A stretch of 39,708 bases of DNA from NCBI GenBank assembly GCA_937890835.1, contig CALADF010000008.1:1-39708 (forward strand), in the 5' to 3' direction. Within the stretch, counting starts at the first letter, position 1; every line of letters begins with the position of its first letter. The notes under the pieces were generated by a model that saw nothing but the letters and a program-made list of their open reading frames with translations, did not search any database and was not told the origin of the DNA. Source of the DNA: an uncultured bacterium (GTDB lineage Bacteria > Actinomycetota > Coriobacteriia > Coriobacteriales > Eggerthellaceae). Below, in pieces: positions 15,092 to 23,843 of the stretch. The position numbers and the translations under genes were made by a program.

Positions 15092-16650
15092 CTCTTTGTC
15101 GGCTTTACGGGAAGGTGCTTCTTGAGGAAGTGCTCGATTGTTGCAAGGCTGATGGGTTTGGCGATGAATCCGTCCATGCCGGCGGCGAGAGCCTGCTCGC
15201 GCTCTTCGTCGAAAGCGTTGGCGGTCATGGCGATGATGGGAGCGCGGTTCCAACCGCGCTCCTTTTCTCTTTCCCGAATCGCGCGGGTTGTATCGAGCCC
15301 ATCTAAATTCGGCATTTGCCAATCCATGAAGATGATGTCGAACGCGCTCTCTCCTGAAGCGTCGAAAAGCTTGAGCGCCTCGACGCCGTCTTCGGCTATT
15401 TCAACCTCGGCTCCGAACGATGAGATGAGCTCGGCCGCGACGATTTGGTTGAGTTCGTCGTCTTCGACAAGCAAAGCGCGTCCTGAATACGAAGCACCTG
15501 CTGCGTAAGGCCGTGCGTTCGATCGCGCTTCGGCGCAGTACCGCTTCAAGCCGTCGAACCCGGTTATCTCGCAGCGTGCGGCGTTAACTGCGGGAATGCG
15601 CAGGGGTACGACGACGGTGAAACGCGAGCCAACGTCGGGCTCGCTTTCAATTTCGATGCGCCCTCCGATAAGGTCGAGCGTCGACTTTGTGATGGACATC
15701 CCCAAACCCGTTCCCTCGGCAGCCTGCGTGGTCGTGTTGGCCTCCCGCTCAAAAGGTTCGAAGATACGGTTGATGAAATCGGGCTTCATGCCAACTCCCG
15801 TATCTTCTACCGAAAACCAGTAATTGTTATAACTCTCGTTTTCGAGGCGCTCCTCCGTAAGGGAGAGCGTGATGGTTCCGTTTTCCGGCGTGTACTTCAC
15901 AGCGTTGCTCGTGAGATTCGAGAGGATCTTCCTCAGCCGACGCGAATCCCCTATGAGCTCCGCCTGCGTCAAGGTCCCGATTTCGATATCGAGCGAAAGC
16001 CCGCTTAAGCGTGCCTGCGGCTCCTCCACCATGATGAAGTCGTAGACGAACTGAGGGAGTGAGAAACGCTCTTCGTTCAGCATGAGCTTGCCGCTTTCGA
16101 TGGCGCCCATGTCGAGCACGTCGTTGATGAGGTCGAGAAGATTCTTCGACGAGACGGTGATGTGGTCGAGGCATTCCTCAACGCGCTCGCAGTCGTCGAG
16201 ATGCGCGCGGGCGATGAAAGTGAATCCGGTGATGGCGTTGAGCGGCGTGCGGATGTCGTGCGCGACGTTTGAGAGGAACGTGGATTTCGATTCGTTTGCG
16301 CGACGCGCCTCGTCGAGCGCTTTCTCCAAATCACTGCGAAGTTCCCTTTCGATCCGACCTTTCCGCCTGAGCATGGCGATGCAGGCGATGAGGGCGATGA
16401 CGATGGCTGTGGCGAGCACGGACGTCGCGAACGCAAGTTGGCGAAGAGAATCTTGTATGACGATGCAGCTTGCCTCGGTTCGCGTGCTGGGTGGACCGTC
16501 GAGTATCAGCGTTATCTGGTTCGATATGACGGATGCGTTGGATGAGACGGCGGCGAAGAAAGCGAGGAGCAGAAGAACGACCGCGCAAGCCGAGATCCAG
16601 GCGAGCGCGGTGGCGTGCGTTGAGCTTCTGCTGTCGACGTGATCGTTCAT
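15088..16650 (-). CDS. Hybrid sensor histidine kinase with receiver domain
   Basis: A 520-residue membrane sensor. Transmembrane helices at ~17-36 and ~75-94 enclose a short external loop of about 40 residues. The dimerisation/phosphoacceptor domain has His131 in NVAHDIRTPLNAI; the ATPase domain has the N box (LSNLTSNAVKYTPENG), G1 (DTGVGMK) and G2 (GTGLGMS). A receiver domain follows (LLVEDDELNQIV) with phosphoacceptor Asp443 in FMDWQMPNLDG and Lys498 in FIAKPIS. There is no HPt domain and no separate response regulator nearby, so its output partner is elsewhere. AAGG lies six bases before ATG. The stop overlaps the convergent M28-like gene. Confidence 0.93.
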   Translation of the reverse strand: MNDHVDSRSSTHATALAWISACAVVLLLLAFFAAVSSNASVISNQITLILDGPPSTRTEASCIVIQDSLRQLAFATSVLATAIVIALIACIAMLRRKGRIERELRSDLEKALDEARRANESKSTFLSNVAHDIRTPLNAITGFTFIARAHLDDCERVEECLDHITVSSKNLLDLINDVLDMGAIESGKLMLNEERFSLPQFVYDFIMVEEPQARLSGLSLDIEIGTLTQAELIGDSRRLRKILSNLTSNAVKYTPENGTITLSLTEERLENESYNNYWFSVEDTGVGMKPDFINRIFEPFEREANTTTQAAEGTGLGMSITKSTLDLIGGRIEIESEPDVGSRFTVVVPLRIPAVNAARCEITGFDGLKRYCAEARSNARPYAAGASYSGRALLVEDDELNQIVAAELISSFGAEVEIAEDGVEALKLFDASGESAFDIIFMDWQMPNLDGLDTTRAIREREKERGWNRAPIIAMTANAFDEEREQALAAGMDGFIAKPISLATIEHFLKKHLPVKPTKS

Positions 16651-16698
16651 GAATGACCTTTCTTGCGCTCAGACGCGGGATGAAGCGTGCGGCAGAGG

Positions 16699-16735
16699 CC
16701 GCAAGGCTCGTTATTTCGGAGGTCGAGCCTTGCGG
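16699..16735. other. Stem-loop between lysR and the kinase gene
   Basis: A perfect 12-bp inverted repeat CCGCAAGGCTCG / CGAGCCTTGCGG with a 13-base loop. It lies after the lysR stop on the minus strand. No T run follows, so it is either a weak terminator, an mRNA-stabilising hairpin or an operator for the kinase gene. Confidence 0.6.
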
Positions 16736-16766
16736 TTGGGAGAATATGACGAGCGTCGGGTGCGTA

Positions 16767-17714
16767 TCATCCGTTTTCCGCCGCGTCTTCAGCTATGTAA
16801 GCGTCGACGGTGGGGTTTTCGCGCACCACCGCCCTTAGATTGGAGATGTAGCTTTGGAGCAGCGCGCTCGGTTTCCTTTCGTTGTGCATGATGTAGCCGA
16901 CGCGCATCACGTCTTCCGCCTCGAGGGGAATCGAGGCGATTCCCGTGTGCATCTCCTCGGAAAGGACGCCTGTCGAAATGGTGTAGCCGCTGTAGTGGGT
17001 GAGCAGGTTGGTGAGGGTGCCTCGGTCGGAGATGCGGATGTTCTTTCCGTGGGGCAGGTAGGAGAAGGGTTCTTCGGCGTAATAAAAGGAGTTCGAGGAC
17101 CCCTGCTCGAAGGAATAACGAGGGAACGGCTCGAGGTCGGTCGGCTTCACCACGGACTTGCACGCAAGGGGATGGTCTTCGCCGACGAACACGTGAACGC
17201 GTGCGTCGAAGAGGGGATGGAAGGAGACGTTCGCGTCTTCGAAGGCCTTGGTGAGGACGCGTCTGTTGAAATCATCGGTGAAGAGAATCCCCGCTTCGCT
17301 TCGAAACGTTCGAACGTCGTCGATGATCTCGCCCGTTGCGCATTCGCGAAGGATGAAATCGTACCGGCTTCCCGCAAACGCGTCGGCGGTCTTCATGAAG
17401 GCCTGCACGCTGAAGGCGTAATGCTGGGTCGAGATGGCCAGGCGCGTATGGTCGGCGTCGCCTTTGGCGTAACGCTCTTCAAGCATGTCGGCTTGCTCGA
17501 CGACCTGCCGCGCGTAACCGAGCAGCTCCGTGCCGTCGTTGGTGAGCGTGACGCCGCGGTTGCTTCTCGTGAATATGGTGATTCCCAGCTCGCCCTCGAG
17601 CTCCTTGATCGCCGTCGACAGGTTGGACTGCGATGCATAGAGGTTGTGCGCCGCCGCGTTTATGGAGCCGTATTCGGCGATGGCGATGAGATAGCGCAGT
17701 TGTTGCAAGGTCAT
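16767..17714 (-). CDS. LysR-type transcriptional regulator
   Basis: A 315-residue LysR regulator. The N-terminal winged helix-turn-helix is clear (MTLQQLRYLIAIAEYGSINAAAHNLYASQSNLSTAI, ~1-60), with the linker helix to ~90 and the periplasmic-binding-like effector domain from ~91 (LAISTQHYAFSVQAF). It is divergent from the PaaK-type ligase gene with a 255-base gap holding a LysR-type box, so it probably controls that gene. The stand-alone domain encoded at 19350-20000 resembles its effector domain along its full length. The start has no strong ribosome binding site. Confidence 0.94.
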   Translation of the reverse strand: MTLQQLRYLIAIAEYGSINAAAHNLYASQSNLSTAIKELEGELGITIFTRSNRGVTLTNDGTELLGYARQVVEQADMLEERYAKGDADHTRLAISTQHYAFSVQAFMKTADAFAGSRYDFILRECATGEIIDDVRTFRSEAGILFTDDFNRRVLTKAFEDANVSFHPLFDARVHVFVGEDHPLACKSVVKPTDLEPFPRYSFEQGSSNSFYYAEEPFSYLPHGKNIRISDRGTLTNLLTHYSGYTISTGVLSEEMHTGIASIPLEAEDVMRVGYIMHNERKPSALLQSYISNLRAVVRENPTVDAYIAEDAAENG

Positions 17715-17787
17715 ATGGGCGTCGCTTTCCGTAATCGGTTGGCTGCGAACACGTTGAAGTCGGTGTTCGTTAAATGTTAAAACTGAA

Positions 17788-17806
17788 TTATCGGTATAAG
17801 CGATAA
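17788..17806. promoter_or_regulatory. LysR-box inverted repeat in the lysR-ligase gap
   Basis: TTATCG-N7-CGATAA, which contains ATC-N9-GAT, a classical LysR-family operator form. It is centred about 80 bases before lysR and about 170 bases before the ligase start, in an AT-rich stretch of a GC-rich region. A direct repeat (TGTTAAAAC, CATTAAAAC) flanks it. Confidence 0.65.
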
Positions 17807-17969
17807 TAAAGCATTAAAACATCGAATGACTGAAATGGTTGTCCGCAAGCGGCGATAGTGTTTTCATACGAACTGCCGTTTTTTTCCTTCGCTCACGCGT
17901 CAGGTAGAGCACGTCAACTCGGGTTTGCGAAGGGGAGGCGGCGTGCGGAGAGTTATAAGGAGAAATCGC

Positions 17970-19310
17970 ATGGCTGGAAAGAACTTACCTTACGATCAAA
18001 AATATTACGACCCCGAGATCGAGTGCCTGCCTCGTCCCGAGCTCGAGGCGATGCAGCTCGAGCGTTTGAAGACCATGGTGAAGTACGCGTACGAGAATAC
18101 GGTGTACTACAAGCGTTCCTTCGATGAAGCGGGTGTTGCGCCCGAGGATATCGAAACGCTGTCCGATATCGAGAAGTTTCCGTTTGTCGACAAGAAGACG
18201 GAGCGTGAGACTCAGCATGTGGGCAGCTTCTTCGGCGAGATGTGCTCGGTTCCCGAGGAAGAGGTCGTCTTCATGGCAACCTCGTCGGGTTCGACCGGCG
18301 TTCCGACGGTGAGCCCCTTCACCCAGGAAGACTTCGATTTGTGGCAGGACACCGAGGCGCGCCTATTCTGGCAGGCGGGCATGCGTCCGAACGATCGTTA
18401 CGTGCATGGTCTGAACTTCGCGCTGTATGTGGGAGGTCCCGATGTCATCGGCGCGCAGCGTTTGGGCGCGCTGGCGATTTGGGTGGGCGCGGTGCCGAGC
18501 GATCGCTTGCTTTTCGTGCTCAAGCAATATCAGCCGACCGTCATCTGGACGTCCCCTTCGTATGCGTGGGCGCTCGGCGAGAAGGCGAAGGAGAAGGGTT
18601 TCGACCCGCGTAAGGATTTCAGCATTCACACGATCATCGTGGCAGGCGAGCCCGGCGGTTCCATCAAGTCGACGCGCGAGGCGATAGAGGATCTTTGGGG
18701 TGCGAAGGTGGTCGACTTCTTCGGCCTGTCCGACATCTACGGCGCGTGCGCGGCGATGTGCGAGGCGAAAGACGGTCTTCATATCGTCGAGGATCAGATT
18801 CTCGTCGAGACGGTTGATCCCGCGACGGGCGAGGTGCTCGAGCCTGGCGAGGTGGGCGAGTTGGTGTACACCACGCTGATGAAGAAGGCACGCCCGATGA
18901 TCCGTTTCCGCACCGGAGATATCGGCTATGTTTCCAACGAGAAATGCTCGTGCGGTCGCACACTCGCGCGCATTCACGTGACGGGACGCAAGGACGAGAT
19001 GTTCATCGTCGGCGCCGTCAACGTGTTCCCGAGCGATATCGAGTTCGTCGTTCGAGCCGAGAAGGGACTGACCGGCGAATACTCCATTCGCGTATATGAT
19101 CAGAACTACACGACGAAGTACGAGGTCTCGGTTGAGCGCGCGCAGGGTTCCGAAGAGCCTTACGACGAGGTGGCGCGCCGTGTTGAGAACGCGCTGAAGA
19201 CACACACCGGAGTGCGTCCCGCCAAGGTCATCGTGTATGATGCGGGCAAGCTCGGGACGTCGTCGGAGCACAAGGCCTCGCGATTCGTTGACGAGAGGAG
19301 CGCGCGTTAA
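17970..19310 (+). CDS. Phenylacetate--CoA ligase family (PaaK-like) enzyme
   Basis: A 446-residue AMP-forming CoA ligase of the PaaK type. It shows the N-terminal VKYAYENTVYYKRSFDEAGV, the P-loop ATSSGSTGVPT, the GLSDIYGACAAMC segment, the FRTGDIG motif, a CSCGR pair typical of PaaK, GRKDEMFIVGAVNVFPSDIE, and the C-terminal lid. The family activates aryl or other carboxylic acids to acyl-CoA through an acyl-adenylate; the substrate cannot be read here. AAGGAG (17957-17962) seven bases before ATG 17970 sets the start. It lies divergent from lysR and 39 bases before the solo LysR-domain gene, probably in one transcript with it. Confidence 0.9.
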   Translation: MAGKNLPYDQKYYDPEIECLPRPELEAMQLERLKTMVKYAYENTVYYKRSFDEAGVAPEDIETLSDIEKFPFVDKKTERETQHVGSFFGEMCSVPEEEVVFMATSSGSTGVPTVSPFTQEDFDLWQDTEARLFWQAGMRPNDRYVHGLNFALYVGGPDVIGAQRLGALAIWVGAVPSDRLLFVLKQYQPTVIWTSPSYAWALGEKAKEKGFDPRKDFSIHTIIVAGEPGGSIKSTREAIEDLWGAKVVDFFGLSDIYGACAAMCEAKDGLHIVEDQILVETVDPATGEVLEPGEVGELVYTTLMKKARPMIRFRTGDIGYVSNEKCSCGRTLARIHVTGRKDEMFIVGAVNVFPSDIEFVVRAEKGLTGEYSIRVYDQNYTTKYEVSVERAQGSEEPYDEVARRVENALKTHTGVRPAKVIVYDAGKLGTSSEHKASRFVDERSAR

Positions 19311-19349
19311 TCCGTTCGGCGGATTATGCGCGAGGAAAGGATGCAGAAC

Positions 19350-20000
19350 ATGGCAAAGAACTTCTCCGTATCAGGTCAGCATTACCTCTTCAACGTTCAG
19401 ACGTTCGCTCACACGGTGCTTGCGCTCGGCGGTGACGAGTACGCGTACTCGTTCCGCGATGGCACGACTGCGGCGGTGATCGACGATGTGGCGAGGGGCG
19501 TGAGCGAGCTCGGCGTGCTGTTCCAAACTTCGGCGACCTCCGATGAGGTGAGCGCCGCGCTCGAGGCGGCGGGTCTTGAATGGCACGAGGTGATTCAATC
19601 GGCTCCGCGCGTGGCCCTTCCGTCGAGCCATCCTTTGGTGAACGCCTCGTCGCTTTCCCTCGATGTACTGGCAGATTATCCGTACCTTTACTTCGATCAG
19701 GGCGATGCCCCCGCGGCGTTTGCCGAAGAGGCTCACGGTGACGTGCCCCGCGCGAAATCCATCGCCTGCACCGACCGCGCGTCGCTTTCGGAATTGATCG
19801 TCGCGCTGAACGGTTACACGGTGACGAGCGGCATCTTGGTGGGCATCTCCGACGGTTCGGCGCTGACGACGGTGCCGCTTGAGACGGATGTGAAGCTGCA
19901 TCTCGGCTACATCACGCGCAAGGATGCGGAACTCTCCGAGGCGGCGCAGCTGTTCGTGGGCAAGTTGGAGAAGAACCTGGAGAAATACGCACGGTTCTAA
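19350..20000 (+). CDS. Stand-alone LysR effector-binding domain protein
   Basis: A 216-residue protein that aligns to the effector domain of the neighbouring LysR regulator from its first residues (FSVSGQHYLFNVQTF versus LAISTQHYAFSVQAF) to its last helix (YTVTSGILVGIS, VPLETDVKLHLGYIT). There is no helix-turn-helix and no signal peptide. GAGGAAAGG (19332-19340) sits nine bases before ATG 19350; ATG codons at 19326 and 19341 are in frame but poorly spaced. It is not a 5'-truncated pseudogene in appearance: it has its own ribosome binding site and an intact frame. It may bind the ligand of the ligase or form mixed dimers with the LysR protein; this is inference. Confidence 0.88.
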   Translation: MAKNFSVSGQHYLFNVQTFAHTVLALGGDEYAYSFRDGTTAAVIDDVARGVSELGVLFQTSATSDEVSAALEAAGLEWHEVIQSAPRVALPSSHPLVNASSLSLDVLADYPYLYFDQGDAPAAFAEEAHGDVPRAKSIACTDRASLSELIVALNGYTVTSGILVGISDGSALTTVPLETDVKLHLGYITRKDAELSEAAQLFVGKLEKNLEKYARF

Positions 20001-20014
20001 TCGGGATCAAATGA

Positions 20015-20046
20015 AGAAAGCCTCCATCCTACGATGGAGGCTTTCT
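20015..20046. terminator. Bidirectional terminator
   Basis: A perfect 14-bp stem AGAAAGCCTCCATC / GATGGAGGCTTTCT with loop CTAC between the solo LysR-domain gene and the convergent lipoprotein gene. Confidence 0.88.
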
Positions 20047-20064
20047 ATTTGCGCGTTCAACCGA

Positions 20065-23024
20065 CTACTTTACGGTGACCTTCGCGATCGCCATCATGGA
20101 CTCGGCGGGCGTAGACGATACGACGGTATGCTTAGCGCTCTTGAAGACCACCTGGTACACGTCGCCTTCGAAGTGCAGCTTCTTCGATGTGAACGTCGTG
20201 GCGGTCTTGTCGGCGTTGTATTCGTATGTGTCGAAGCGCCAGTGTTCTCGTTGTGCCATGTCTTTCCTGCTTGCATGCTGAAGCTCGGGTCGCATACCAG
20301 ATACTTCACGTCTCCGAGATTGTAGAAGCTTGCGAGCTCTCCCAGAAGGGAGCGGTTCGAGCCGAGACGCGAGACCATGCTCTTGGTCTGAGCGGTGGTG
20401 AGGTAATAGCTGCTCCATGAAGGCGCTCTGCCGTCGTCTCTCCACGAGATAAAGGGATTGCTGGAGAAGTAATCGCAGAACCTTCCGCGCTTTTTGACGG
20501 TGTAGAATGCCTTGTCCCAGCCGGTGTTCGAGGTTGAACCTGGGCACATCGCGTACCATTCGTTGGTGGTGTGGCAGAAATAGGCTTTACCTTCCGCTTT
20601 CACGAACGTGTTGCTGTTTTTGAAGGTCCAGCTGCCCGCGGCGCGCTCGTAATCGTTCGCGTTCACCGGGTTCTTATCGAGCAGTGCGTTGACCTCCTTG
20701 GTCATATTCTCGAGATTGGTGAGCGATGCGGAGTATTCGTCTTTGTAGGCGTCCGCGCCGCAGATGACGTAGAGCATGGTGGCGCATCCGACCCAGACCT
20801 CGCTGATGGTGTCGCGGTAACTCTGCCGCGCCGGCGCAGCTGCTGCGCCCCAGTTGTAAGAGAGCGCGGCCATGTTGTCGTACACCTTGATGAGGCTGGT
20901 GCCGGTTGATGCATCCGCGACTTTGATGGTGTTGTAGAGCTCGCCCATATCGACGATGAGGTTGTCGACGGTGGTTTTCTTCGCGCCCATGAGGTTGTCG
21001 ATGGCGGCGGCGGTCGCGGCTTCGTTGCCATCAGCGGCGATGACCTGTTTGTACAATCCGCCGATCAGGGAATACTCGCTTTGAATGCGGGCGATCTTCG
21101 CGTTGGCGGCGTTGACGATGCTCGCGTTGTAGTGCGCGGATTCCTTGCTGGAGAGGTCGTCGAGCGCCGCCGCCATGTTCGACAAGTCGGTTTGCATCTT
21201 GACGATCTCGTTGTAGAGCTGGTTGATGGTGTGCTCGCCGAGCGGCGTGTTGAGGAGCCAGGTTGAGCGCACATAGCTCCATGCGTTGCCCGCGATGCCG
21301 CTGAGCAGGGATTTCGCTCCCCCCTTCGCAAGTTCAACGAAGTCGAACCCGCTGTTGGCAACGGGCGTTTCCTCAATTGCCGAGGTGGTGAGATAGGCTC
21401 CTTGGAGAGCCAGGTTGACCCCGATAACCGCAACCGCGGGCTCGTGTATCAGCTGGCTTAGGGGAATCATTTTGAAGGTTGCCGGATTTGCCGTCGTCGT
21501 GGCGTCGAATTCGCCTGCGCTGATGATGAGAGAATCCTCTTCAACGCCGGCGGTGCTGAAGGTAGATCCGGCCTCGGCGCCTTCTGAGGCAGCTGAGGAG
21601 TCGGATGCTTGCTTGTCGGTGCCCGCAAGGTTTGCAAGCGCGTCCGTGTTGACGGTGACGTCGACGCTTCCGTCTTCGAGCTCCTCGACGACGGCGTCGG
21701 TCACCTCGCGATAGGCTCCGTCGCCGCCGAGCACTCCGACCTTGAGGTCGTCCGCGCCGCCGTCAGTGTTGTGAACCATGGCGTTGACGGTGACGGTCTG
21801 CACCTCAGGGGTGCTGTCGGAACTCGCCGCGCCCGAGGAGCCGGTGACGGATGATGCTTCAGAGGAGGAGCCGGTCTCGCCCTCGTCGCCCGCGTTCTCC
21901 TTGATGAACTGCGCCGCCGGCGCGTCGTTGATCTCGGTTACCTCGACGTCGACCCAAACGTCGGGAAGCGTGAGGGCGCAAGAGACCATGCCGCCGGTTC
22001 CGCTGGCCTGCTCGCTCAGGCGCAGTGCGGCGTAATCGCAGATGGAACCGATTTTGCTCGCGTCGTCTGCCACGACGACCTCGATCTCGAAATCGCCGAG
22101 GCGCTTGACGCTTTCCGGAGCGGGCGCGGAGGAGCCTGCGGGCGCGGTGCTTGCGAGTTCGATAGCCAGGTCGCTCGCGCTGATGTTCCCGGGGAACGTG
22201 AACTCGCAGGCGACGATGCGGTACGTCGTCTTGCCGTCGCCGGCTACGGTGTCCGCGACATCGATCTGCATGCCGGGGTGGACGTAGGGGATGAACGCTT
22301 CGTAAGGCGATGCGTCGGCAGCGTCGGATTCGTCCGCGTAAGCCATGGTGACCAGATTGTTCGCAACGGGTTGGGACTGCGCTTGCGCGCTCGCCGTCCC
22401 GACATCCGCCTCGCTCTCGTCCTCGAAGCCCTCGATGAGCTCCTCGTCGGGGTTGCTTGCGATCATCTCCTCGATTTGCGCGTCGATGTCCGCGGTGTCA
22501 ACTTCGGGAAGCGCGATGCATGCGGACGCGATCTCGATGCCCGCCACGGCGGCGACGGTCGAGGGCTCCTCCTCGCCGCCGAGCTCGGCCGTGACGGTGA
22601 GCTCGGTCGGTGAGGCAACCGCGACCGACACGGGCTTCCATGCGGAAAGACCGCCCGTCAAGGCGACGTCTTCGACGGCGACGTCGCCCGACAGCTCAGC
22701 CCCGTTCTCGAGTTTCATCGTCAAGCTTTGCTTGGCGGCGTTGGCGAAAACATGGGTTTCGACGATATCGAGAGCGTTCGAGCCGTCGTCGAACGACGCC
22801 TATTTCTCCTCGGGTTTAAGATAACCGGATGGGTCGTAGTCGATGGTTTTCGCGAGTGCGCTTCCACCCGGATCGTCGGCGGCTCCTATGGGTTTTGCGG
22901 TTGACGACGGCTCGGACGCGGTTTCCTGCTCGCCCGCGCATCCCGCTAAGGGAGTCATCGTGAAGCAGAGCAGCGCGGAAAGCGAGAATGCTGCTATCCG
23001 ATTAAATTTCGTTGCGGGGTTCAT
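20065..23024 (-). pseudogene. Large surface lipoprotein, broken by an amber stop and a frameshift
   Basis: Starts at ATG 23024 with GGAGG just ahead. The N-terminus is a lipoprotein signal peptide (FSLSALLCFTMTPLAGC, lipobox LAGC, cysteine about 28). After 74 codons there is TAG at 22800-22802; the same frame then stays open for about 900 codons. Near 20235-20255 the coding signal shifts frame by -1: up to AGKTWHNENTG in one frame, then HWRFDTYEYNADKTATTF to the natural end VAKVTVK-like tail at 20065. Repaired, it would encode about 986 residues: acidic beta-rich repeats, a Ser/Glu-rich linker, a hydrophobic segment (VAVIGVNLALQGAYL), a helical coiled region, and a C-terminal domain with several cysteines. 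I do not recognise the family. Pseudogene or two sequence errors are both possible. Confidence 0.8.
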
Positions 23025-23067
23025 CGGCCTCCGATCTTTTGTGAGAATTCAACAGGTGGCGTATGTC

Positions 23068-23089
23068 GCATGGATTCTAGCATCCATGC
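23068..23089. promoter_or_regulatory. Inverted repeat GCATGGAT-N6-ATCCATGC
   Basis: A perfect 8-bp inverted repeat in the divergent gap between the lipoprotein and porG. It shares the half-site GCATGGA with the repeat at 23132-23158, suggesting two operators for the same regulator. Confidence 0.6.
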
Positions 23090-23131
23090 CGCCGCCGGCG
23101 AATGAGCGCAGAACCACTGTAGGTTGATTCG

Positions 23132-23169
23132 GCATGGAGGCGACTTCGCTCTCCATGCGCGTTTATACT
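23132..23169 (+). promoter_or_regulatory. Second GCATGGAG repeat with -10 box for the por operon
   Basis: GCATGGAG (23132-23139), 11 bases, CTCCATGC (23151-23158). TATACT at 23164-23169 is a good -10 hexamer five bases downstream, so the repeat covers the -35 region. A bound protein would block or activate transcription of porGDAB. Confidence 0.55.
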
Positions 23170-23218
23170 TTCGAAGGATGCCCGTGTGACCGGTTCCGGG
23201 CGCAACCAAGGAGAGAAG

Positions 23219-23836
23219 ATGAAAGAAGTTCTATGGCATGGCCGCGGAGGGCAGGGCGCGTTCACGGCGGCTCGTCTGCTCGGCGCGGCGGCTTCGAGCG
23301 CGGAAGGGACGTTTGCGTTGGCGTTCCCCTCGTTTGGGCCCGAGCGACGGGGCGCGCCCATGCGCGCGTTCACGAAGATGGACCGTGCGCCCATAGGCGA
23401 TCGCAGCGCCGTGCGCAAAGCCGATTACGTCGTGTATCTGGACGAGACGCTGCTCGGTCACTTGTGGACGGAAGAGCTTAAGCCGACGGGGCTCGTGCTG
23501 GTGAACAGCGCGAAGGACTTCGAGGATGCGCGCATTCTGTCGATCGACGCCAACGGCATATCGGCGGATATCCTCGGCCGCCCTATTCCCAACACGGTGT
23601 TTCTCGGAGCTATCGCCGCGCTTGACGACTGCGTTACGCTCGAGACGGCCATCGGGGCGATTCGCGGGTACATGCCCGCAAAGCTGCATGAGAGAAACGA
23701 GCGCATTGTGAACGTCGCGTACCGCGCCGTCTCTGAACTCGCCGCGACCCGCTTTCATGCGCCGGGCGCCGAGTCGATGGCGCCCGGCGACTCGAGCATC
23801 GCCGGTGCTTCACGTGAAACATCGATGGAAAGGTAG
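23219..23836 (+). CDS. porG: 2-oxoacid:ferredoxin oxidoreductase gamma subunit
   Basis: A 205-residue gamma subunit of the pyruvate/2-oxoacid:ferredoxin oxidoreductase family, recognised by HGRGGQGAFTAARLLGAAA, FPSFGPERRGAPMRAFTKMD and KADYVVYLDETLL. With alpha, beta and delta subunits it oxidises a 2-oxoacid to acyl-CoA and CO2, passing electrons to ferredoxin, or works in reverse. AAGGAGAG (23208-23215) before ATG 23219 sets the start. First gene of the four-gene operon. The last 25 residues run past the conserved domain and contain a parS-like sequence. Confidence 0.92.
   Translation: MKEVLWHGRGGQGAFTAARLLGAAASSAEGTFALAFPSFGPERRGAPMRAFTKMDRAPIGDRSAVRKADYVVYLDETLLGHLWTEELKPTGLVLVNSAKDFEDARILSIDANGISADILGRPIPNTVFLGAIAALDDCVTLETAIGAIRGYMPAKLHERNERIVNVAYRAVSELAATRFHAPGAESMAPGDSSIAGASRETSMER
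23806..23821. promoter_or_regulatory. parS-like site inside porG
   Basis: TGCTTCACGTGAAACA differs from parS at one base (third position). It lies within the last codons of porG, about 17 kb from the nearest perfect site. Confidence 0.6.
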
Positions 23837-23843
23837 GCGTGAA

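Noticed and set aside
18970..18990. TTCACGTGA in the ligase gene as a parS site
   Set aside because: Only the inner core matches; the outer bases differ and it is within conserved coding sequence.
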